64,000 nt of DNA from Variovorax sp. dw_308 (GTDB lineage Bacteria > Pseudomonadota > Gammaproteobacteria > Burkholderiales > Burkholderiaceae_C): NCBI RefSeq assembly GCF_019207085.1, contig NZ_JAATOM010000006.1:186001-250000 (forward strand), read 5' to 3'. Both the position numbers and the translations under genes were made by a program. Positions within the stretch are counted from its first letter, which is position 1, and every line of letters starts with the position of its first letter. Below, in pieces: positions 39,217-47,929 of the stretch. A model generated the notes under the pieces. The model was not told where the DNA came from. It ran no database searches and saw only the letters and a list, made by a program, of their open reading frames with translations.

Positions 39217-40226
39217 CGCGGGTCGAGCAGGAGGGTGGTGGTGTCGAAGCGCTGCGGCAACTGCTTCTTGTTCAGCAGGTGATCGGCATTCGCCTGCAAC
39301 GCGACCTTGTCGAGCTTGAACACGGCCGCCGGCACCGACGCCTTGATCGCGGCGGCCAGGATCTTGTCGCCCTGCGGCTGGTTGAGCTTGAAATACTGCT
39401 GGTGGATCTTCAGCACCTCGTCGAAATTGGCCGGGTCCTGGTAGAAGGTTTCGGCATCGGTGAAGGCGCGGCGCAGCGCCTCGATCACCTGCGGTTTCTC
39501 CTTGGCGTACTGGGCGCGGATCCACAGGGGCGCGGCGGCGCCGTTGAGCTTGCGCAGTTCGGCACTGCCCTCGCCGCGCCGCATGTCCACCACCATCCTG
39601 CACGTCTTGAGCACTTCGCAGAACGCGGCCAGCGGCTCGAAGCTCAGCACCGCGTCGACCTGGTTGTTGGTGAGCGCGGGGTAGGCGGTGTCGGGCGCGC
39701 CGACCGCGACGAAGGTGACATCGGTGTTCGCCATGCCCGCGCCGGCCAGCAGTTCGACGAATTGAAGTTCGGCGCCCGAGCCGCGCGCGGTCACGCCGAT
39801 CTTCTTGCCCTTGAGGTCGGCCATCACGGCCGGGTAGCCTTTGGCCAGGTTCGGCAGGTTCACCGTGTTGTTGGCGACCAAGAAGAAGTTGGTGTCGCGC
39901 AAGGCATTGCCGAGCACCTTCAGGTCAGCACCCTTGGCCGCCGCCTGCATGCCGACCTCGGCCGCCGCGCCACCCACGTCGATGCTGCCGCCGATGAGCG
40001 CTTGCAGCACCAGCGGTGCACCGGGGATGGTTTGCAGCGTGCACTTGAGCCCGTACTTCTCGCAAAACTGCTTGGCCACCACGACGCGGGCCAGCGGATT
40101 GCCGACGCCCGGGTAGTCGTTGATGCGCACCGTTTCGCCGCCGCCCAGGTTGGCTTGCGCCATGCACGTGGCCGCTGCTGCGAACAGGCCGAAGCCGGCA
40201 AGGATCGAACGCGAATATTTCTTCAT
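39213..40226 (-). CDS. ABC transporter substrate-binding protein (SsuA/NMT1-like)
   Basis: A 337-residue periplasmic protein with signal peptide MKKYSRSILAGFGLFAAAATCMAQA. The mature part shows the NMT1/THI5-like pattern: VVVAKQFCEKYGLKCTLQTIPGAPLVLQALIGGSIDVGGAAAEVG, LKGKKIGVTARGSG, and PDTAYPALTNNQVDAVLSFEP. Such proteins bind sulfonates, nitrate, aromatic acids or pyrimidine precursors. The neighbouring monooxygenases suggest an aryl or heteroaryl substrate. Head of the transporter trio, 60 bases after the amidase gene. Confidence 0.92.
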
Positions 40227-40286
40227 GACATGTCCCTCGGTTCAGTTGTGCGTGGCCCATCGCCCTCGGGCGCGGGCTTCGTCGAA

Positions 40287-41459
40287 TCAGCTGGCGCGCG
40301 CCTTCGGCGAGCGCTTGGCGTGAGCTTTCGCCTTTGAAGGCGCCTTCGACGATGGCGATGGCTTCGCGGCAGGTGTCGGCGCCGGCTCTTGTGGCTCCAG
40401 CGCCGAGCGCGTGAACACGCCGCGCGCTTCCAGCTTGCGCACGGTCTGCGTCATCACTTCCTCGGCGGCTTCGCGCCGCATGTGCTTGGTCTTGAGCGTC
40501 ATGTTGGCCGGCCACACGCTCTTCTCGTAGATCAGGCGGAACAGCTCCGAGCGGATGTGCGGGATCCAGTTGAAGTTCTTCGCGTTGCTGCGGTGGTAGC
40601 GCAGCGCCTCGATGTTCAGCGGCGCCGACACGAAGCAGTCGTCATGCGAGTCGTTGAGGTGCATCAGCGAGCCGCGGTAGTCGACGATCATCGACTTGCC
40701 GCCGCAGAAGAAGCCCTGGCTCTGCTTGTCGTCGATGAAGTGGCGGCCGGTGTTGGGCGCGAGCACGTAGCAGGCGTTGTCGAGCGCGCGCGAGCGGTTC
40801 TGGATCTCCCAGGCGCCCTGCGTCGTCTTGTTCTCCATCGAGCTGGGGCGGTAGATGATCTCGGCGCCGTTCATGGCCACGCCGCGCGCGGTCTCGGGCA
40901 GGTTGCCTTCCATGCAGATGCAGGCGCCGATGTTGCCGATGGGCGTACGCGCCACCGGGAAGAAGGCGTCGAGGTCGTCGCCGAACATCTCCACCCACTG
41001 GTCGTACACGTCGTGCGGCGTGGTGCTGTGCTCGATGGTGAAGATGATGTTCTTGCGATGCTGGTGAATGATCTTGCCGGCCGGGTCGATGATGAACATC
41101 GTGTTGAAGAAGCGGTCCGGAAACTCGGGCATGCGCGCCTTGGCCTGCGCAATGATGTAGATGCCCCACTTCACCGCGCGCTCGGCCAGCACGTCGGTCA
41201 CCGGGCCGGGAATGTCGATGGCGCCGCGTGCGGCATAGGCGGCGGAATCCCAGTCGCGCAGTTCGTCCGGAAAGCCCTGGATCGCGCCTTCGGCCAGCGC
41301 CAGCAGCTTCACCGGGTTCTCGATCGACGACAGCACCGCCACGTCGATCATGTTGCAGATGTGGTCGAGATTGCGCTTGAAGTTGGGCGTGTCGCTCAGC
41401 GAGTACATGCAGTCGAAGGTGCGCGTCTGCAGGCCGATGGCGGTGTAGATGGGGATCAT
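40287..41459 (-). CDS. Nitrilase-superfamily amidohydrolase
   Basis: A 390-residue carbon-nitrogen hydrolase. The catalytic triad is Glu in LLALAEGAIQGFP near residue 58, Lys in IIHQHRKNIIFT near 141 and Cys in IGACICMEGNLPETAR near 193. The pattern is near aliphatic amidase/formamidase-like members rather than true nitrilases. A Lys/Pro/Ala-rich tail of ~45 residues is added. The ATG at 41459 (MIPIYTAIGLQTRTF) matches the fold start. It would release ammonia from an amide intermediate; 28 bases separate it from the AcnX small subunit gene. Confidence 0.9.
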   Translation of the reverse strand: MIPIYTAIGLQTRTFDCMYSLSDTPNFKRNLDHICNMIDVAVLSSIENPVKLLALAEGAIQGFPDELRDWDSAAYAARGAIDIPGPVTDVLAERAVKWGIYIIAQAKARMPEFPDRFFNTMFIIDPAGKIIHQHRKNIIFTIEHSTTPHDVYDQWVEMFGDDLDAFFPVARTPIGNIGACICMEGNLPETARGVAMNGAEIIYRPSSMENKTTQGAWEIQNRSRALDNACYVLAPNTGRHFIDDKQSQGFFCGGKSMIVDYRGSLMHLNDSHDDCFVSAPLNIEALRYHRSNAKNFNWIPHIRSELFRLIYEKSVWPANMTLKTKHMRREAAEEVMTQTVRKLEARGVFTRSALEPQEPAPTPAAKPSPSSKAPSKAKAHAKRSPKARAS

Positions 41460-41487
41460 GTCGTGGGTCCTTGCGAATCGTTGTCTG

Positions 41488-41979
41488 TCAGGCGGAGGCG
41501 CTGCGGGCGGGGCCGTGCACGCGCTGCGTGCCGGGCGCGAGTTCGGCGGTACTTTCGATCTCGTCGGCATCGAGCAGGCGGATGGTCATGGCCTCGGGGT
41601 CGATCTCGACCATGGCGCCATGCGCGATCTGCGCGGTGATGTCGCCATCGAAGCCGGCCAGCATCGTCACGTCGCCGAGGGCCGCACCCTGCGCGAGGAT
41701 GGTGTTGACGGTGTTGAAGACGATGGCCACCGGCGCCATGTGACGCGAGCGCATCTCGTGCAGCATCCACGCGGTGGCCACGCCGCCCTTGGCGGTGTCG
41801 AGCACCAGCACGCGGTTGACATAGGACTGCCCTACCAGCTTGTGCGCCGGCCGCGAGAACACGCCCTGCAGGCGGTTGAGGTCGTAGCGCGCGGAAAAGC
41901 CGTCATGCGCGACCAGGGCCTGGCCGACGACGCGGCGCCCCATCGCATGGCGCGCCTTGAACACGGTGTTGCTGCTCAT
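41488..41979 (-). CDS. Aconitase X small (swivel) subunit, DUF126
   Basis: A 163-residue protein with the DUF126/AcnX swivelling-domain pattern: GQALVAHDGFSARYDLNR, DTAKGGVATAWMLHEM and APVAIVFNTVNTILAQGAALGDVTML. In two-subunit AcnX enzymes this domain completes the active site; the serine-bearing GFS segment near residue 28 is the expected site. It overlaps the large-subunit stop (ATGA). Known AcnX reactions are dehydrations, such as cis-3-hydroxy-L-proline dehydratase and mevalonate 5-phosphate dehydratase. Confidence 0.9.
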   Translation of the reverse strand: MSSNTVFKARHAMGRRVVGQALVAHDGFSARYDLNRLQGVFSRPAHKLVGQSYVNRVLVLDTAKGGVATAWMLHEMRSRHMAPVAIVFNTVNTILAQGAALGDVTMLAGFDGDITAQIAHGAMVEIDPEAMTIRLLDADEIESTAELAPGTQRVHGPARSASA

Positions 41980-43205
41980 CGGAGGACCCCTGTTTCTGCA
42001 GCCTCGACGCAGCTGCGCATGGAGGCGAGCATCGGCACGTAGCCATAGCCGCCGAGGATGTTGACCAGCTTCGCGCTGTTGGTGGCCAGCCGCTTCCATC
42101 CCTTGGCCTCGCTCATCTCGCGCGCATACGACTGATAGAAGCACATGCCCGACAGCACGCTGCCACCCGCGTCCTCGATCGCCTCGGTGTAGCCGAAGCG
42201 GTCGCAGTCGGGCTTGACCTGCGGGCTGGTGACGGCGAGCAGCGGTCGCTTGAAGCGCCGGCCTTTGCACATCGCGGCCAGTTCGCGCAATTCGTAGATG
42301 CTCAACTGCGGCGCGGAGAACACGACCACGTCGATGGCGTCGTCCACTGCATAGCTCTGGCGCAACGCAACGATGTCCGATTCACCGATGCGATGCGCAA
42401 CGGGCAGTTTGTCGCCGCCGACATCCGACAGGCGCTGCGCCTCGGGCGTGATGCCGACCAAGTGGAACAGCGCGGTCGAGCCGAAGCTCGCCATGGCCGC
42501 GCCGAAGTGCTTCAGCTCGTCGGAGGTTGGCGCGCGATCCAGTCCTTCGACCACCGGCACGGCCCAGTAGTTGCCTGCCAACCGGCCAATGACGCCGCCG
42601 AGCGCGCCCCAGTCGTTCAGCTCGCGCGGCGTCCAGTCGAGCCGTATGCGCAGCGTGGCCTGCCGCTGTGCGTCCAGGTGATAGCCGTAGCGCGGCGTGC
42701 GGCCGGTGAGCCCGGCCGCCAGCGCCGACGGACCGCCTTCGAAGTTGGAGCGCGCACCACCGACGGAATTCGAATAGATGACCACGCCGGTGTCGCCGAA
42801 GGCCACGTGCTCTCCGCGCGTCGCGGCCAGCACGGTCTGGTAGTTGATGCAGGTGTCCGTCATGCTGACGCCGAGGCGCTTGAATGCGCCGATCGCGCGC
42901 TGTTCGAGTTCGAGCATCCAGTCGGCCTGGCCCAGCATCGAGGCCTTCGAGAAGTCGGTGCCGCGCGGATCGGTGATCGTCGGGATGCGCACGCCGCCTT
43001 CTCGCGCGTCGGCCAGCTTCTCGAGCCAGACCACGCCGGCCTGCCCCAGGCTTTCGGTGTCGGCCATGATGTGCGCCTGCGTCACCGGCACGAAGTCGCG
43101 CGCGCCGAAGAAGTTGCCGACCTTGATCTGGTGCTCGATGGCGGTCCGGGCCACGGTGCCGGCCTCGCCGGCGAGCATGGCCTTCTCTTCGTCGTTCAGG
43201 GTCAT
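41976..43205 (-). CDS. Aconitase X large (catalytic) subunit
   Basis: A 409-residue protein with the AcnX catalytic-domain pattern: LNDEEKAMLAGEAGTVARTAIEHQIKVG at the N-terminus, DTCINYQTVLAATRGEHVAFGDTGVVIYSNSVGGARSNFEGGPSALAAGLTGRTPRYGYH (residues 110-170) and a C-terminal part with FSAPQLSIYELRELAAMCKGR. Cys in DTCINYQ and Cys near GGSVLSGMCFYQ are candidate Fe-S ligands. The ATG at 43205 fits the conserved start MTLNDEEK. It probably dehydrates a hydroxy acid of the pathway in this cluster. Confidence 0.92.
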   Translation of the reverse strand: MTLNDEEKAMLAGEAGTVARTAIEHQIKVGNFFGARDFVPVTQAHIMADTESLGQAGVVWLEKLADAREGGVRIPTITDPRGTDFSKASMLGQADWMLELEQRAIGAFKRLGVSMTDTCINYQTVLAATRGEHVAFGDTGVVIYSNSVGGARSNFEGGPSALAAGLTGRTPRYGYHLDAQRQATLRIRLDWTPRELNDWGALGGVIGRLAGNYWAVPVVEGLDRAPTSDELKHFGAAMASFGSTALFHLVGITPEAQRLSDVGGDKLPVAHRIGESDIVALRQSYAVDDAIDVVVFSAPQLSIYELRELAAMCKGRRFKRPLLAVTSPQVKPDCDRFGYTEAIEDAGGSVLSGMCFYQSYAREMSEAKGWKRLATNSAKLVNILGGYGYVPMLASMRSCVEAAETGVLR

Positions 43206-43287
43206 GGCGCCTGAACCGGGCGGGACGGCCCGGCGTGGCTGATCGGGCGGCGCGACGCCGCGCTGTAGGACTTGTGCATGCAAGGGC

Positions 43288-44136
43288 TTATCTCCTGGCG
43301 GTGCGCGGTGCGCGCGTGGGGTGGGAAGCTGCGACGGATGCGCCCGGCGCGGTGGGACGCAGTGCGCTGGTCAGTTCCATCGGGCCCGGCACACTGAGCT
43401 TGAAGGTGTAGCGCTCCGGCACGATGTGGATGCGCATGTGTTCGCACGCCGCGCCTGTCACCGAGTACGACGTCCTCTGCATCAGCATCACGTGGCTGCG
43501 GGCGTCGAGCCCCAATTCGGCCGCCACCCCGTTGCTGGCCCGCGCGCACTGGATCGACACATCCGCGCTGCCGATGCGCACGCCCAGGAACTGCTGCAGG
43601 ATTTCGTAGACGGCCAGTTGCTTCGCGCGCTCCTCACCCAGCTGGGCCGCTTCGGCCGGCAGGTAGGCTTCGACGACGGCGAAGGGCTCGCCGTCGACAC
43701 AGTAGCGGCGGCGCAGGCGCACCGGCAGATCGAGGCCTTGCGGCAGGTCGCGGTCGACACGCCCGCTGGAGGCGGAGAACTCGAGCAATTCGGTTTGCGG
43801 CTCGATGCCCTGGCTGCGCAGCGCATCCTGGAAGCCCTGCAGCGTGCTGAGGTCCTGCTGGATGGCGGCACGCGTCACGAAGGTGCCCTTGCCGCGATGG
43901 GACACCAGCTGGCCATTGCCGGTGAGCAGCTGGATGGCCTGCCGCACGGTGACGCGGCTGATGCCGTACGTGGCCATCAGTTCCGCCTCGGTCGGCACTT
44001 TCTGCCCGGGCGCAAGGCGCGCGCTCGAAATCTCGTCGGCCAGGCGGTTCGCCAACTGCACGTAGAGCGGCTCGTGGCTCGACGCCTCGAGGGGCCGCGT
44101 ATCGGGCATGGAAGAGCGAAGGTTGGCGGCGGACAC
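43288..44136 (-). CDS. GntR-family regulator with UTRA effector domain (HutC-like)
   Basis: A 282-residue regulator. The winged helix is PLYVQLANRLADEISSARLAPGQKVPTEAELMATYGISRVTVRQAIQLLTGNGQLVSHRGKGTFV (residues 23-88), followed by a UTRA ligand domain with LRRRYCVDGEPFAVVEAYLP and MLMQRTSYSVTGAACEHMRIHIVPERYTF. The ATG at 44136 is taken; an in-frame ATG at 44109 is nearer the domain. It heads the minus-strand catabolic run, and a palindrome lies immediately upstream, so self-regulation and control of the run are likely. Confidence 0.92.
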   Translation of the reverse strand: MSAANLRSSMPDTRPLEASSHEPLYVQLANRLADEISSARLAPGQKVPTEAELMATYGISRVTVRQAIQLLTGNGQLVSHRGKGTFVTRAAIQQDLSTLQGFQDALRSQGIEPQTELLEFSASSGRVDRDLPQGLDLPVRLRRRYCVDGEPFAVVEAYLPAEAAQLGEERAKQLAVYEILQQFLGVRIGSADVSIQCARASNGVAAELGLDARSHVMLMQRTSYSVTGAACEHMRIHIVPERYTFKLSVPGPMELTSALRPTAPGASVAASHPTRAPRTARR

Positions 44137-44144
44137 TGGTAAGT

Positions 44145-44166
44145 TGTATTAAATCGTCTTAATACA
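44145..44166 (-). promoter_or_regulatory. Palindromic operator candidate for the GntR regulator
   Basis: A perfect 8-bp inverted repeat, TGTATTAA and TTAATACA, with a 6-base spacer (ATCGTC). It begins 9 bases before the GntR start codon, is AT-rich in a GC-rich setting, and has the spacing expected for a dimeric HutC/GntR protein. Binding by the neighbouring regulator is inferred. Confidence 0.7.
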
Positions 44167-44296
44167 TTGAAGCACAACAACATCCGATGAGCATCCGGGT
44201 TTCACCTGACGCGTCTTAGACCGTCGTCTCCGCCGTCTTATCTCGCCGTCTCTTGCTGCGCCGGGCGCTTCGCCTTGCGCCTGCCTCCATTCCGGA

Positions 44297-45043
<747 letters not shown>

Positions 45044-45067
45044 GCTGCTCTCCATCAAAGTTGATGG

Positions 45068-45149
45068 CGTGTGAAATTTACCCACGCCTGAACTGGAGAC
45101 TACGTGTGAAATTTACCCACGTCAATCTTTTGTGTGATTATTTCCCACG
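45068..45149. promoter_or_regulatory. Three iterated operator-like repeats in a divergent promoter
   Basis: The 19-base sequence CGTGTGAAATTTACCCACG occurs exactly at 45068-45086 and again at 45103-45121. A third, degenerate copy (14 of 18 matching) lies at 45132-45149. Each copy is itself a partial palindrome (GTG...CAC ends around AAATTT). They fill the gap between the Gly/Ser-rich gene and DUF6502 gene, as expected for cooperative binding of a regulator acting on both. Confidence 0.7.
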
Positions 45150-45197
45150 AGTTTCAACTAGACTCATTTGCCGGCCCTGCCTTGTTCTCCTGTGCCC

Positions 45198-46118
45198 ATG
45201 CCCGAAGACACCCCTCCTTCCAACGTCACGCCACCGCGCGCATTCGTGCAGGCGCTGCGCCATGCGCTGCGGCCTCTGGTCAAGCTCATGCTGTCGCGCG
45301 GCGTGACGTTCACCTATGCGAGCGAACTGTTGAAGTCGCTGTTCGTCGAGGTGGCCGACCGCGATTTCCGGCTCGACGATAAGGTGCCGACGGACAGCCG
45401 CGTGAGCCTCGTATCCGGCGTGCATCGCAAGGAGGTGAGCCGCCTGCGTCTGGCGATGGAGTCCGGTGAGGAGACCATTCCCGAAGTGGTCTCGCTGGGT
45501 GCGCAGGTGGTCGCGCAGTGGATGGGCGCGCCGCCGTACATCGACGAGGCCGGCGCACCCCTGCCGCTGGCCCGGTTTGCTAGCGAAGGCGCCGAACTGT
45601 CGTTCGAGGCGCTGGTCGCGCGCGTGAACCGCGACATCCGCCCGCGCGTGGTGCTGGACGAGTGGCTGCGCCTGGGGGTCGTGCACATCGACGATGCGGG
45701 CCACGTGTGCCTGAACGCCGGCGCTTTCGTGCCGACCAAGGGCTTCGATGAAATGAGCTTCTACCTGGGACACAACCTGCACGACCACGCCGAGGCGGCA
45801 GCGCACAACCTGATGGGGGGCCAGCCGCCGTTCATGGAGCGCAGCGTTCATTACGACGGGCTCGGCAGCGAGGCTGTTTCGAAGTTGGCAGAGCAAGCAG
45901 GCACGCTGGGGATGCAGGCGCTGGTCGCGGTCAACAAGAGCGCGCTGGCATCGGCGAAGCGGGCCGGCGGCGGCGATGCTTCCACGCGGCAGCGCATGAC
46001 TTTCGGGGTGTACTTCTATGCCGAGGATTCGGCGCCCGCGGTTGCACCGCCCGCAGCTGCTGCGCTGGCGGCATCGGCTGCATCGGCTGCGAAGAAAAAA
46101 GCAAAGGGTCCGAAATGA
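45198..46118 (+). CDS. DUF6502-family protein
   Basis: A 306-residue cytoplasmic protein. The N-terminal part FVQALRHALRPLVKLMLSRGVTFTYASELLKSLFVEVADRDF with later SRVSLVSGVHRKEVSRLRL looks like a helix-turn-helix region and is typical of DUF6502. A middle alpha/beta part and an Ala/Lys-rich tail follow. Function is unknown; a transcription-factor role is an inference. The ATG at 45198 is the nearest to the conserved start. Its stop overlaps the start of the DUF5666 gene (ATGA). Confidence 0.85.
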   Translation: MPEDTPPSNVTPPRAFVQALRHALRPLVKLMLSRGVTFTYASELLKSLFVEVADRDFRLDDKVPTDSRVSLVSGVHRKEVSRLRLAMESGEETIPEVVSLGAQVVAQWMGAPPYIDEAGAPLPLARFASEGAELSFEALVARVNRDIRPRVVLDEWLRLGVVHIDDAGHVCLNAGAFVPTKGFDEMSFYLGHNLHDHAEAAAHNLMGGQPPFMERSVHYDGLGSEAVSKLAEQAGTLGMQALVAVNKSALASAKRAGGGDASTRQRMTFGVYFYAEDSAPAVAPPAAAALAASAASAAKKKAKGPK

Positions 46119-47659
46119 CCGGGCGCATGCCTCGCTCGCTTGCAGCGGGTGCGCTGCTCGGCCTAGCGCTGCTGCTGCCGGTCGTGGGAGTGCATGCGCA
46201 ATCCACCAACATCTGCGAGCGCGGTGCATCGTTGGTGAACCCGACCGCGCGCGCTTCGCTTGCGTCGGGCGGCGACAGCGGCGGCAGCGGCGGCATAGGC
46301 GGCATAGGCGGCACGGGCATCACGGCACGCGCCAGTGGCGAAGGTGCCACGGGTGGCATCGGCGGCACGGGCGTCACGGCCCGCGCGGGCGATCCGACCG
46401 GCGGCATCGGCGGCACTGGCATCGTCGGCGTGATCACGGGCTTCGCGAGCATCTGCGTCAACGGCGTCGAGGTGCAGTTCGACACGCGCACGCCGGTCTT
46501 TGACAACGGCCAGTCGACGAGTGCGCGCGAATTGGCCGTGGGCCAGGTGGTCGCGGTGCGCGCGACGGGCGCGGGCAACGACATGCGTGCCCAAGGCATT
46601 GCGGTGATGCACGCGCTGGTCGGGCCGATCGAAGCCATCGATGGCGGCGCGGGAACGGTGCGCGTGCTCGGGCAGACGGCAAGGGTGCGTCCGGCCGACG
46701 CGCTGAACGGCAAGCGCATCGGCGATTGGGTGCGGCTCAGCGGACACCGGCAGTCGGACGGCCTGCTCGTGGCTTCGCGCATCGAGGTGCGGCCCGCCAA
46801 CGCCACCGCCACCACGACCCGACTGGCGCAGGTCGCGGGTCGTGTGGAGGCGGTCACGCCCGATGCCATGCAGGTCAGCGGCACGCGCGTGCGGCTGGAT
46901 GCGCGCGCGGCACCACGCAATATCGAGCGCGGCGCCGAAGTGCTTGTCACCGGCCGCTGGATCGGCGACGCGCTGGTGGCGCAACACGTGACGGTCGACC
47001 CGACGGCCAACCAGTTGGGACAGGTGCGCGACGTCGTGCTCGAAGGCTATGTGCGGGAACTCGGCGGCGGGTCGATGAGCCTCGACAGGGGCGGCAGCCT
47101 GCAACTCGATGCACAGGCGCGTGTGGCGGGGGGTAGCCCGGCTGATCTCGTGGTGAATCAGTTCGTGCGCGTGACGGGCCGCATGGATGCGCAGCGGCGC
47201 ATCGTGGTGGATCAGGTCTTGATCGAGGCGGGCGGGCCGGGCGGAGGGGCTGGCGGCGGCTCGGGTTCATCCAGCACTTCCGGTTCGTCGAGTTCGGGGC
47301 ATGGGTCGAGTGGGTCGAGTGGGTCGGGTAGCTCGAGTGGTTCGGGTGGTTCGGGTGGTTCGGGCAGTGACTCCAGCGGCTCTGGCGGCTCTGGCGGCTC
47401 TGGCGGCTCTGGCGGCTCTGGCGGCTCTGGCGGTTCAGGAACCTCGGGCGGATCGGGAAGTTCCGGCGGTTCCAGCGGCGGCAGCGGCAGCGGCGGTGGC
47501 AGTGGTGGCAGTGGTGGCAGTGGTGGCAGTGGTGGCAGTGGTGGCAGTGGTGGCAGTGGTGGCAGTGGTGGCAGTGGTGGCAGCGGTGGCAGCGGTGGCG
47601 GCGGTGGTGGCGGCAGTGGTGGAAGCGGAGGCGGCGGAGGCGGCGGTAGCGGCAAGTAG
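46115..47659 (+). CDS. Secreted DUF5666 protein with Gly/Ser-repeat tail
   Basis: A 514-residue protein. A signal peptide (LAAGALLGLALLLPVVGVHA) is followed by a Gly-rich GGIGGTG repeat region (residues 48-110) and three or four DUF5666 beta-barrel modules (GFASICVNGVEVQF, GPIEAIDGGAGTVRVLG, GRVEAVTPDAMQVSG, GYVRELGGGSMSLDRG), up to residue ~370. The last ~140 residues are almost only Gly and Ser with GGS units. It overlaps the DUF6502 gene by four bases. Probably envelope or extracellular; function unknown. Confidence 0.88.
   Translation: MTGRMPRSLAAGALLGLALLLPVVGVHAQSTNICERGASLVNPTARASLASGGDSGGSGGIGGIGGTGITARASGEGATGGIGGTGVTARAGDPTGGIGGTGIVGVITGFASICVNGVEVQFDTRTPVFDNGQSTSARELAVGQVVAVRATGAGNDMRAQGIAVMHALVGPIEAIDGGAGTVRVLGQTARVRPADALNGKRIGDWVRLSGHRQSDGLLVASRIEVRPANATATTTRLAQVAGRVEAVTPDAMQVSGTRVRLDARAAPRNIERGAEVLVTGRWIGDALVAQHVTVDPTANQLGQVRDVVLEGYVRELGGGSMSLDRGGSLQLDAQARVAGGSPADLVVNQFVRVTGRMDAQRRIVVDQVLIEAGGPGGGAGGGSGSSSTSGSSSSGHGSSGSSGSGSSSGSGGSGGSGSDSSGSGGSGGSGGSGGSGGSGGSGTSGGSGSSGGSSGGSGSGGGSGGSGGSGGSGGSGGSGGSGGSGGSGGSGGSGGGGGGGSGGSGGGGGGGSGK
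47381..47434. repeat. Nonanucleotide tandem repeat (TCTGGCGGC) x5-6
   Basis: Five perfect copies and one near copy in the tail of the DUF5666 gene, encoding SGG units. Confidence 0.88.
47495..47575. repeat. Nonanucleotide tandem repeat (GGTGGCAGT) x9
   Basis: Nine perfect 9-base copies, continued by variant GGTGGCAGC copies, in the tail of the DUF5666 gene. They encode GGS units, differ in sequence from the neighbouring TCTGGCGGC array, and can change copy number without a frameshift. Confidence 0.92.
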
Positions 47660-47799
47660 CTGACCATCCCCACCCCGGCGCGACGATCCGGCGCACGCCG
47701 CACCTCCCCCGCATTGGGGGTGCCATCACCGATGCCTTGTCCCACCATGTCACCCCGCCGTCCGTCACCAACCGATCCGCACGCCCGCCTCCCGGGAGC

Positions 47800-47827
47800 C
47801 TCGTCATGGGCTTCCGCCATTGACGAG
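47800..47827 (+). promoter_or_regulatory. Hairpin/palindrome upstream of the DyP-P450 gene
   Basis: The arms CTCGTCA (47800-47806) and TGACGAG (47821-47827) are perfectly complementary, and TGG/CCA extends the stem past one bulged T, leaving a 7-base loop. It lies about 100 bases before the start codon in a 270-base non-coding stretch (47660-47929) and could be an operator or a leader hairpin. There is no T-run after it, so it is not a standard terminator. Confidence 0.5.
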
Positions 47828-47929
47828 CGTCGGCTTTGTCACGACAACTGCGGGACACCACAGGGGGTCATGCGCGACCGTGCAACCCGTCAAGACGACG
47901 GCGCGGCGCGCACCACAAGGAGCGCGGAA

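Noticed and set aside
45068..45149. Possible CRISPR array
   Set aside because: Only two exact copies and one degenerate copy, with short unequal spacers in a divergent promoter and no cas genes; operator repeats fit better.
47381..47640. Possible CRISPR or minisatellite outside genes
   Set aside because: The 9-base units are contiguous, in frame and encode Gly/Ser residues of the DUF5666 protein tail.
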